Shown here piece after piece: positions 25,942 through 32,395 of a DNA stretch of 32,661 nucleotides. Origin of the DNA: Ezakiella coagulans (GTDB taxonomy: Bacteria; Bacillota; Clostridia; Tissierellales; Peptoniphilaceae); NCBI RefSeq assembly GCF_003096635.1, contig NZ_QEKV01000013.1, positions 1-32,661 on the forward strand, in the 5' to 3' direction. The notes beneath the pieces are model-generated. The model saw nothing but the letters and a program-made list of their open reading frames with translations. It did not search any database and was not told the DNA's origin. The position numbers and the translations under genes were made by a program. Numbering within the stretch: the stretch's first letter is position 1; the number at the start of each line of letters is the position of its first letter.

Positions 25942-26796
25942 CTAGAAAAGTAAATTTGCTAGAAGCAGTTTTTTGTTGTAATTTCCGGCATACAGTTTCG
26001 CAGTCTTATCGAGTCGTCTCGATTTTTCAATCAAATAATCAATAGAAAAATCATAATGCTCATTCAAATACTTTGAGAGAGCGAGTTTCGGCTCACCACC
26101 ACTTCTTTCAAGAATCATGTCGGATAATATTTTTTGTGTATACTCAGTATATATTATTAGATTTACATAAGATATTTCTTTCCCCTCGAGAAATGCGTCA
26201 CCTGTTGAAAGAATTACATTTTTTGCAAAGGCATTCATCACCTTTGTGTCAGCATGAATAAACGAATCTGCTTTCTTTGCACTTCCGTCTGCAACCGAAA
26301 GAATTTCTTCGGTAATATTCGGAAAAATTTCTCGCATCTCTTCATCTTTCAAATCCTGAAAACGAATATTTGTAACACGACTTCTTATTGTCGGAAGAAG
26401 TTCTTCAAAATCTTTTGTGATCAAAATAATAAACTCACCTTTAGGCGGTTCTTCGAGAATTTTCAGAAGTGCATTTTGTGCATTTTTATTCATATTTTCT
26501 GCATTATCAATGAGAACAGCCTTTTTTCCGCCCAAATAACTTTTGATTCCCGAAAAATTTATAAGTGCACGAATATCATCCGCTTTTATCATTTCATCCT
26601 CTTTTTCAATAAGAAACAAATCCGGATTCTTTATTATATCATCAGACTCTGAAATTCCCAAGAGTTCTCTTAAAAAAGAAAGAGCCACAAGTTTTTTCCC
26701 TGTGCCCTCTTTCCCACTAAATGAAAGGGAGAGGCCGTCCCGAGACAGAAGCCCCGAAAGCACCTCCCTTTCTCTTTTATGACCGACAATCGCCAT
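25942..26796 (-). CDS. holB: DNA polymerase III subunit delta' (HolB)
   Basis: 284 residues. AAA+ clamp-loader fold: MAIVGHKREREVLSGLL, degenerate P-loop SFSGKEGTGKKLVALSF, IDNAENMNKNAQNALLKILEEPPKGEFIILIT (the delta'/gamma LLK-LEEPP block) and arginine-containing TIRSRVTNIRF. The Cys4 zinc site of DnaX is absent, as expected for delta'. Its ATG overlaps the darA stop as TAATG. Loads the sliding clamp with DnaX and HolA. Position after darA is the conserved Firmicute order. Confidence 0.9.
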   Translation of the reverse strand: MAIVGHKREREVLSGLLSRDGLSLSFSGKEGTGKKLVALSFLRELLGISESDDIIKNPDLFLIEKEDEMIKADDIRALINFSGIKSYLGGKKAVLIDNAENMNKNAQNALLKILEEPPKGEFIILITKDFEELLPTIRSRVTNIRFQDLKDEEMREIFPNITEEILSVADGSAKKADSFIHADTKVMNAFAKNVILSTGDAFLEGKEISYVNLIIYTEYTQKILSDMILERSGGEPKLALSKYLNEHYDFSIDYLIEKSRRLDKTAKLYAGNYNKKLLLANLLF

Positions 26797-27122
26797 TAAA
26801 TTCTTACAAATTGTTCAACATCAACTACGAAAACAGTAGCCCCGCCAACTTTTACTTCTAGCGGATATGGGATGAATGCATCTCCCGGCATCGTCACTGT
26901 TAAAAGTGATGTTGTAATTTCTCTTTGTTTACAATTCTTTTCTATTATGGAAAGAACTTCATCTTTCTCGTCGTTTTCAACTCCTATTAAAAGTGTCGTG
27001 TTTCCGGCTTTTAAAAATCCACCGCTTGTTGAAAGACGTGTCAATCTGAATTTTTTCTCTGTAAGTTCATCTACCAACGGATTTGCATCGGCATCTTGAA
27101 CTATAGCAACTAATAACTTCAT
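26796..27122 (-). CDS. darA: Cyclic-di-AMP receptor DarA/PstA
   Basis: 108 residues, PII-like fold of the DarA (YaaQ/PstA, DUF970) family. MKLLVAIVQDADANPLVDEL, FRLTRLSTSGGFLKAGNTTLLIGVE and the C-terminal VGGATVFVVDVEQF are characteristic; the TRLSTSGGFL segment lines the c-di-AMP site in characterised homologues. It overlaps tmk by 4 bases (ATGA) and holB by 1 (TAATG). The tmk-darA-holB order is conserved in Firmicutes, though yaaR, found between darA and holB in Bacillus, is missing here. Confidence 0.93.
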   Translation of the reverse strand: MKLLVAIVQDADANPLVDELTEKKFRLTRLSTSGGFLKAGNTTLLIGVENDEKDEVLSIIEKNCKQREITTSLLTVTMPGDAFIPYPLEVKVGGATVFVVDVEQFVRI

Positions 27123-27733
27123 GCTTCTTCCTCCTTTATTAATTCCAAAATATATTGTCTAACTTCTTCTAGAACTTTTTCTTTGTTCATAGCTGCGTTC
27201 ACAACCTTTGAATTACGACCTCTTGAGAGTTTCTCATAGCCTCTGAAAACAGCACGATGGAAACTTTCATTTCTCATTTCGAGTCTGTCAAAGCCCCTCT
27301 CGCTTTCGATTCGTCTTAGACCCTCTTTAAAGTCTAACATTAAATAAATCGTTAAGTCAGGTCTATAACCATGAAGACAAAAGTCGTTTAAATCTTCAAC
27401 CCTCTCCATACCAAGTGCAAGTCCTCCACCTTGATATGCAATGCTTGACGGAAGAAATCTGTCTGCGATTATCAAATCATATTTTGGCAAATCCTTTTTG
27501 AGCATCGAGTAGTTTTCACATCTCATCGCCGCAAATAGTAGTGCTTCCGTTTCCGGTTCTATGACCGTGTCATTATCAAGCAATATATTTCTTATTTTTT
27601 CTCCAACATAACTTCCGCCCGGTTCTCTGAAATATTTAACCCTCAGATCCCTCGGCAAAGTTTCTTTTAGACCGTTTATGACGGTTGACTTGCCTGTGCC
27701 GTCCGGTCCTTCTATTACTATAAATTTACCCAT
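27119..27733 (-). CDS. tmk: Thymidylate kinase
   Basis: 204 residues; phosphorylates dTMP to dTDP. P-loop FIVIEGPDGTGKSTVI at the N-terminus; DRFLPSSIAYQGGG is the DR(Y/H/F) substrate-binding block; lid region RIESERGFDRLE. Start ATG overlaps the SLH-protein stop as TAATG with no clear RBS, so it probably depends on translational coupling. Ends as ATGA with darA. Length normal. Confidence 0.94.
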   Translation of the reverse strand: MGKFIVIEGPDGTGKSTVINGLKETLPRDLRVKYFREPGGSYVGEKIRNILLDNDTVIEPETEALLFAAMRCENYSMLKKDLPKYDLIIADRFLPSSIAYQGGGLALGMERVEDLNDFCLHGYRPDLTIYLMLDFKEGLRRIESERGFDRLEMRNESFHRAVFRGYEKLSRGRNSKVVNAAMNKEKVLEEVRQYILELIKEEEA

Positions 27734-28620
27734 TAATTCGAATTCTCAATAATATCATAGTAGTAAGGATTTTTCTTCCCTACATCCTTGTATGTCTTAT
27801 AAATTGCAATGTTTTGATCTATGTCGTTCTTGTCAATTTTAAAACCTCTTACCTTTGTCATAAGAGCCGCAACTTCATCACGTCTTATTGCTCTGTCCGG
27901 ATTTTTCACATTTTCGAGTCTTTTAAGCCAACCTTCAATGAAAGCTTTTTGCATAAATCCTCGACTCCAATGTTTTTCCGGAACACCGACTGTGTTACCG
28001 ATTGCTTCTCCAATATTTTTGAATCGAGCCAAAACCGTAATTGCTTCCCCAAGAGTGATATTGTCATTTGGTCTCATGTTTCCAAACTCGTCACCTTTCA
28101 TAAACCCGACTTCCTTAGCTTTTTTCATAACAGCATCATACCAAATTTCACTCTTGTCGAAGTCCACTTTCATAAGTCTCAGAACAATTGTCGCAAATTC
28201 CGCACGATTAAGATTGTCCGCAGGTCTGAAAAGTTCGGAGCTGTCCCCTACAAAAACAGGATTTTTTTTCATTTCAGATTTGTCTATGCCGAAATTGTCT
28301 ATAAGGCTTTTGAGCTCATCAACTTTCAAGTTGTTTAAATCTATTTTCATCATATAGTCCTTGAGAGCCTTTACAGCTTTGTAATAACCTGGTCTGTCCT
28401 TGTATCTTCTTATAAGTTCCTCAATTTGGTAGATGTATTTGTTTGCAATCTCCTTGATATTAAGTTCCTCTTCATCTCGCTCTTTGCTTTTAAGCGTTTC
28501 GTCAGTTTCACCCTCCGCAAGTAGTGACGGCATAAACATAAAGAAAAGTCCGGCAATCATTGCGGCAGCAAGAATAATAGCCAAATATTTTGCAAGTTTT
28601 CTCGCAAATTTATTGCTCAT
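27733..28620 (-). CDS. SLH-domain surface protein
   Basis: 295 residues. N-terminal membrane segment YLAIILAAAMIAGLFFMFMPSLLAEG is a signal peptide or anchor. A charged helical stretch (about 40-115) follows. Two to three SLH-like repeats occupy about 125-285, for example LNRAEFATIVLRLMKV, WYDAVMKKAKEVGFMKGDEFGNMRP and AIRRDEVAALMTKVRGF. It should sit in the wall through SLH binding. Unusually for a surface protein, it is embedded in a replication/signalling operon: it abuts the hydrolase stop with no gap and overlaps tmk by one base. Function unknown. Confidence 0.85.
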   Translation of the reverse strand: MSNKFARKLAKYLAIILAAAMIAGLFFMFMPSLLAEGETDETLKSKERDEEELNIKEIANKYIYQIEELIRRYKDRPGYYKAVKALKDYMMKIDLNNLKVDELKSLIDNFGIDKSEMKKNPVFVGDSSELFRPADNLNRAEFATIVLRLMKVDFDKSEIWYDAVMKKAKEVGFMKGDEFGNMRPNDNITLGEAITVLARFKNIGEAIGNTVGVPEKHWSRGFMQKAFIEGWLKRLENVKNPDRAIRRDEVAALMTKVRGFKIDKNDIDQNIAIYKTYKDVGKKNPYYYDIIENSN

Positions 28621-29361
28621 TTAATTGTTTCCCTCCCTACTTTTTAACCACGCATCCATGATTTCCATAGACTTTACAGTCATCTCATGAGTAGTACGTG
28701 GTAAAATTGTGTGATTCAATTTAGATTTGTCCTTGTAAAAAGGCACAAGAGAATTGTATACCTTTTCGTTAAATCTTGCAGGCACGATTATATCTTTGTC
28801 CCCATCAATCATCAGAATATCACGATTCTCAAGTTTCGACAAATGCTCACTCGGACTATAATATCTAATAGTATCCTTAATTTTCTTTAAGGCCTCGTCA
28901 TCATTAAAAAAGATTTTGTTGAAATATTCGCTCAAGGCTTCATAGTCGAGTGTACCGTTAAACATTACAAGCTTTCCGAAAGGAATTTTTACAAATGCCC
29001 CGGCAGCCGCCATCGCTCCCATTGAATGTCCACAAAATACGATATCATTCGGAGAAAAACCCTTCTTTTCACAGAGATAATTTATCAAATCCGGACTTTC
29101 GGTAATCGTTTTTACAAGAATATCCCAGAAATTTATATCCGGCTTTTCATAATCAGGATTGCACTCGTCCGCCCTTAGACCATGACCCGAAGCATCCGGT
29201 AAAAGCACATAGTATCCGAGCGAAGAAAGAATTCTTGCTCTGAATAAACTCTTCTCCTTTGAAGAGCTGAAGCCGTGATAATAAATAATAGCCGTCTTCG
29301 CCCTTTGAATCGGCGTAAGTTCCGTAAGAGGATTTCCATTTATCTTTATTTCAAATTCCAA
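28621..29361 (-). CDS. Alpha/beta hydrolase
   Basis: 246 residues. TTG start at 29361 with GGAGG 8-9 bases upstream. IIYYHGFSSSKEKSLF near the N-terminus forms the oxyanion-hole region; the nucleophile elbow is FCGHSMGAMAAAG (Ser in GHSMG); the acid is probably Asp in LMIDGDKDIIVP, and the late TTHEM supplies His. This matches serine esterase/peptidase-type hydrolases such as the YitV-like group. No signal peptide, so cytoplasmic. Located between ung (19-base gap) and the SLH gene (no gap). Substrate unknown. Confidence 0.87.
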   Translation of the reverse strand: MEFEIKINGNPLTELTPIQRAKTAIIYYHGFSSSKEKSLFRARILSSLGYYVLLPDASGHGLRADECNPDYEKPDINFWDILVKTITESPDLINYLCEKKGFSPNDIVFCGHSMGAMAAAGAFVKIPFGKLVMFNGTLDYEALSEYFNKIFFNDDEALKKIKDTIRYYSPSEHLSKLENRDILMIDGDKDIIVPARFNEKVYNSLVPFYKDKSKLNHTILPRTTHEMTVKSMEIMDAWLKSREGNN

Positions 29362-29380
29362 AATTCTTCACCTCCAAATG

Positions 29381-30034
29381 CTAGGACCAATCGACAGGAG
29401 TTCTGCCGATTTTTTGAAGTCTGTCATTGACATTTTTAAAAACATTGCTTCCGAAAAAGCCTTTATATGCGGAAAATGGCGACGGGTGTGCCGCAGTCAC
29501 AATATTTTCCTTGTGCTTTATGAGAGGCGTCTTGTCCATTGCCTTTCTTCCCAAAAGTAAAAACACAACATCATCTCTCTCGCCAAGCTTTTCGATAACA
29601 AAATCCGTAAAGCGATTCCAATTCAAAAAATCATGGCTCATCGGCTCGCCCTTTCTCACAGAAAGAGCGGTGTTTAAAAACAAAACACCGGTTCGAGCGA
29701 CCTTTGAAAAATCTGTCGTTTGAGGATGATGACCAAACTCATCGTCCATCTCTTTAAAAATATTCATAAGACTTGGCGGAACCTTCATTCCCTCATTTAC
29801 AGAAAAACTTAACCCGTTTGCCATGCCCGGCGTGTGATATGGGTCCTGACCCAAAAATACGAGTTTGACATCTTTAAAAGGCGTCAAATAAAACGCACGA
29901 AAAACCTCATCGGATGGTGGATAACATCTGTGAGTTCTGTATTCCGTCTCGAGCTTCTGCAAAAGTTCTAAAAAATATTCTGTTTCTGTAATAGGCAAAA
30001 GTGTTTCATGCCAATCGTTTCTAAATATATTCAT
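29381..30034 (-). CDS. ung: Uracil-DNA glycosylase (family 1)
   Basis: 217 residues; removes uracil from DNA to start base-excision repair. Catalytic block VFLGQDPYHTPGMANGLSFSV (Asp in GQDPYH) and the DNA-intercalating loop HPSPFSAYKGFFG are intact, as is VLFLNTALSV. N-terminus MNIFRNDWHETLL fits the family, supporting ATG at 30034. No Shine-Dalgarno is present; the predicted transcription start falls on the ATG itself (see promoter). First gene of the long minus-strand operon reaching DUF4298. Confidence 0.94.
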   Translation of the reverse strand: MNIFRNDWHETLLPITETEYFLELLQKLETEYRTHRCYPPSDEVFRAFYLTPFKDVKLVFLGQDPYHTPGMANGLSFSVNEGMKVPPSLMNIFKEMDDEFGHHPQTTDFSKVARTGVLFLNTALSVRKGEPMSHDFLNWNRFTDFVIEKLGERDDVVFLLLGRKAMDKTPLIKHKENIVTAAHPSPFSAYKGFFGSNVFKNVNDRLQKIGRTPVDWS

Positions 30035-30040
30035 ATATAT

Positions 30041-30069
30041 ATTTTATCACAATGACTATTCTTCTTCAA
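30041..30069 (-). promoter_or_regulatory. Promoter of ung, predicted leaderless
   Basis: Minus strand: TTGAAG (30064-30069), 17-base spacer, TAAAAT (30041-30046), with TGA before the -10. With the -10 ending at 30041, +1 falls at about 30034, the A of the ung ATG. Confidence 0.65.
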
Positions 30070-30098
30070 GTGACAAATGAAATAAACTATGCTATAAT
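30070..30098 (+). promoter_or_regulatory. Promoter of the flavin-reductase-like gene and yitT
   Basis: GTGACA (30070-30075), 17-base spacer, perfect TATAAT (30093-30098) with TGC before it. It starts at the base next to the -35 of the divergent ung promoter, so the two promoters are back to back and could compete or share regulators. Confidence 0.75.
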
Positions 30099-30133
30099 TT
30101 ATATACTACAATATGATTTGGAGGAGTAATAAT

Positions 30134-30565
30134 ATGAAAAATAATGATTTTATTCTTTTCGCAAAAAAGAATAATGGAGAAATTAACGGAATGACCTGTG
30201 GATGGGTCACAGACGGAATACTTTGGAATAAAAATGTGAAGATGGTATTTGTTAGAAAATCACGTTACACATACGAATTTTTGATGGACTCCGACCACTT
30301 CTTCACCGCAAAGTTTGACGACGAAAAACTTTTGAACTACTTTGGTTCAGTCACCGGAAGAGATGAGGACAAAATAAAAAAATCCGATCTTAAAATCGTC
30401 TCGGAAAACGGAAGAGAAAAAGTAGAAGGTGCGCTCGAAAATATTTATATGAGAAAGATCGCAGTATTTGATTCAAGCAAAGCTGAATTTCTTGACGAAG
30501 AAATTTCAAAAAAATTCAGAGAAGATGAAGATGCTCACATGATATTCGTTGGGGAAATTTTATAG
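30134..30565 (+). CDS. Flavin reductase-like FMN-binding split-barrel protein
   Basis: 143 residues from ATG at 30134, chosen because TTGGAGGAG lies directly upstream; the in-frame ATG at 30113 precedes this RBS. The stretch NGMTCGWVTDGILWNKNVKMVFVRKSRYTYEFL matches the FMN-binding part of flavin reductase-type proteins (NxMTxxW...P/K-V-FVR-SRYTYE). Shorter than typical (about 170-190) and it may bind flavin without reductase activity. The stop is 10 bases before the yitT start, so the two are co-transcribed. Confidence 0.78.
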   Translation: MKNNDFILFAKKNNGEINGMTCGWVTDGILWNKNVKMVFVRKSRYTYEFLMDSDHFFTAKFDDEKLLNYFGSVTGRDEDKIKKSDLKIVSENGREKVEGALENIYMRKIAVFDSSKAEFLDEEISKKFREDEDAHMIFVGEIL

Positions 30566-30575
30566 AGGACATAAA

Positions 30576-31484
30576 GTGCAGAAAGATAATATAAAAACTT
30601 ATAGATCAAACGAAAAACTTATAAAATATTTCGGCTCGAAATATGAAATGCGAAGAAAGCTAATGGCAATAGTCATTGGAAACCTGATTTTCTCATTCGG
30701 CGTAAACGCATTTTACACAACGCACAAATTCCTCTCCGGAGGAATCGGCGGTATCTCCGTCATGCTTCAATACATCACAGGCATCGCCGCAGGTATTTCC
30801 GTCTTCTTCCTAAACTTGCCGCTCTTTTTGTTCGGACTTAGAACACTTTCTAAAAAGTTTTTAACCTACGCATTCATCTCTACAATCATACAATCCATCA
30901 CGATGATAATCTTTAAAGAAGTCGGTAACTTTATAACTTTCAAAGATCCTATGCTCTCAGCAATCGCCGGCGGTATAATAAACGGAACAGCAATGGGAAT
31001 ACTCTTTAAAAACGGATGCTGTCAAGGTGGATTTGACATTGTGGCGGCAGTAATGAAGAAAAAGTACAATATGCAAATTGGTTCAGCACTACTTCTTTTA
31101 AATGCAGTTGTTATCTCAATTGCAAGTTATCTATTCGGAATTGACAAAGGGGCGTACACCATAATCGCAATGTTTATCTCATACAACGTGCTCGATAAAA
31201 TTCAAATGTCGAAGGGCAATTTAAAGAGCGTCACAATCATCTCAGGAAAAAGTGAAGAGATTCGACAAGCGATAAACCTTCGAATGAGCCGTGGTGTCAC
31301 AGCACTTAAATCAGTTGGTGGTTGGAGTAAAAAAGAGGGACAAGTTCTTTACCTCTATGTTGAAAGAAGTGAGATTTCAATTTTAAAAAGCATAATAAAT
31401 AAAATCGATAGCGATGCATTTATAGGAATCAGCAACGTGGAAGAAATTCGCGGAAGAGGGTTTAGAGGCGCGGATATCGAATAA
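30576..31484 (+). CDS. YitT family membrane protein (DUF161/DUF2179)
   Basis: 302 residues from GTG at 30576, supported by AGAGGA 6 bases upstream and by the 10-base gap after the previous stop; a TTG at 30549 would overlap that gene. Five to six TM helices: LMAIVIGNLIFSFGVNAFY, LSGGIGGISVMLQYI, FFLNLPLFLFGL and others. The N-terminal DUF161-type membrane part with GCCQGGFDIVA is followed by a soluble DUF2179 domain (about 220-300, SVTIISGKSEEIRQAI, GVTALKSVGGWSKKE, VEEIRGRGF). Function of the family is not established; a transport or ligand-gated role is guessed. Confidence 0.9.
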   Translation: MQKDNIKTYRSNEKLIKYFGSKYEMRRKLMAIVIGNLIFSFGVNAFYTTHKFLSGGIGGISVMLQYITGIAAGISVFFLNLPLFLFGLRTLSKKFLTYAFISTIIQSITMIIFKEVGNFITFKDPMLSAIAGGIINGTAMGILFKNGCCQGGFDIVAAVMKKKYNMQIGSALLLLNAVVISIASYLFGIDKGAYTIIAMFISYNVLDKIQMSKGNLKSVTIISGKSEEIRQAINLRMSRGVTALKSVGGWSKKEGQVLYLYVERSEISILKSIINKIDSDAFIGISNVEEIRGRGFRGADIE

Positions 31485-31491
31485 AGGTCAT

Positions 31492-31519
31492 AAAACGTAC
31501 AAGATTTTGTACGTTTTTT
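31492..31519 (+). terminator. Terminator of the flavin-reductase/yitT operon
   Basis: AAAACGTACAA (31492-31502) pairs perfectly with TTGTACGTTTT (31507-31517), loop GATT, and runs into TTTTTT. It abuts the boundary of repeat copy A4. Confidence 0.9.
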
Positions 31520-31642
31520 ATTTGCAGTTCTTTTTGCGAGAAACACTTGATTCATATTTTAGTCGTTGCGACGTACTTAGCAGTACGCCTCACTCCTAAA
31601 ATATTTCATCTAAGTGTTTCTCATCGAAAAGCCCTCGCAAAT
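31520..31642 (-). repeat. Type A palindromic repeat, copy A4 (inverted)
   Basis: Same family on the minus strand. Outer stem GAGAAACACTT with AAGTGTTTCTC is perfect; second stem ATATTTTA/TAAAATAT; apical CGTACT-GCTA-AGTACG. Invariant GGAGTGAGG and TCGCAACGAC are conserved. It differs from A1-A3 in all three stems, yet keeps pairing. Confidence 0.88.
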
Positions 31643-31720
31643 CACAGTATTTATGAATGTATGTTAGGACTAAATTGCGATAAACTTATGATGATGTATG
31701 ATTTTTGTACGCAGAACGTA

Positions 31721-31798
31721 GCGGCGACCAGTTTTTTTATCCATCGAACAGAAATCTTCGATTTCGTCGTGAGATGAGATAAAAAGGTGTATCGCCGC
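31721..31798. repeat. Type D long imperfect hairpin
   Basis: A 78-base inverted structure: GCGGCGA (31721-31727) with TCGCCGC (31792-31798), TTTTTATC (31734-31741) with GATAAAAA (31778-31785), CATC (31742-31745) with GATG (31773-31776), and apical GAAATC-TTC-GATTTC (31751-31765). No coding sense. The only copy in this window. Confidence 0.65.
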
Positions 31799-31876
31799 CA
31801 AGGGGGAAAATTGGTGGGGGATATTTTGTTAAACACAGAATGATGGCTGTGGTTGAATATGATATTGATTTTTGAA

Positions 31877-31976
31877 TTCGATATTTTATGGACAATGCTT
31901 TGTTGGTAATGTTCTACGAAAATTGGTCGGCATAACTGGCGGGAGGACACACAGTGCCGTCCCGCTACGGCACGTT
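31877..31976 (+). repeat. Type C composite repeat, copy C3
   Basis: Contains TTTGTTGGTAAT and the GC hairpin GCGGGA (31939-31944) with TCCCGC (31960-31965), GG/CC continuing past a bulged G, then the shared CTACGGC. The leading part has drifted more than in C1 and C2. Confidence 0.65.
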
Positions 31977-32036
31977 TGCAGACATATACAATTAAAGAAT
32001 TTATCGGTGCAGAAAATATTTGTATGCAATATTCTG

Positions 32037-32096
32037 GTTCTATATTTTATACACACAGCGTTGTTGGTGATAAACCATATTCCATATACACAAAAA
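32037..32096 (+). repeat. Type C partial copy C4
   Basis: Has CAGCGTTGTTGGT and CATATTCCATATACACAAAA as in C2, but the GC hairpin is missing; the sequence passes straight to the segment leading into A5 (GATTACCG, ACACCGCAATTTGCG), as C1 does into A1. Confidence 0.65.
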
Positions 32097-32127
32097 CAAT
32101 GATTACCGTTTCACATATTGACACCGC

Positions 32128-32253
32128 AATTTGCGATGATAATTTGATGAGAAACGGTTGTATGGAGTGTTTTAGGAGTGAGGCATATTGAAAAATATGT
32201 CGCAGCGACTAAAACACGGAATCGACCGTTTATCGCAAATTAGCGCGCAAATA
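32128..32253 (+). repeat. Type A palindromic repeat, copy A5
   Basis: 126 bp. Outer stem AAACGGTT/GACCGTTT (one G-T), second stem GTGTTTTA/TAAAACAC, apical CATATT-GAAA-AATATG with a GNRA loop. Combines the A1-type outer stems with the A2/A3-type apical stem. The invariant strand reads TCGCAGCGAC (one change). Ends 9 bases before B2. Confidence 0.88.
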
Positions 32254-32262
32254 ACCCCCACC

Positions 32263-32389
32263 AATTTGCGAGGATATTTTGATGAAATGCGCCGCAAACT
32301 CAATTTTTGATTGCGCAGGTGTGCTCAAGTGCACTCCGAGCAATCAAATAATTGAAGTTTGCAAGCAGGTCGCAAAATAGACCGCAAAT
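32263..32389 (+). repeat. Type B palindromic repeat, copy B2
   Basis: 127 bp, same length and core as B1. GCAAACTCAATT pairs with AATTGAAGTTTGC (one bulge), TTGATTGC with GCAATCAA, GTGC with GCAC. Pairing in the outer arm is longer than in B1. It lies between A5 and the ISL3 end. Confidence 0.8.
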
Positions 32390-32395
32390 TAAAAA

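Noticed and set aside
27814-28357. Two overlapping plus-strand ORFs of about 175 residues
   Set aside because: Antisense to the SLH-domain gene, which has clear motifs, RBS context and overlaps with its neighbours.
31547-32191. Small ORFs inside the repeat cluster (61-99 residues)
   Set aside because: They run through palindromic repeats, lack ribosome sites and differ between repeat copies by frame-breaking changes.
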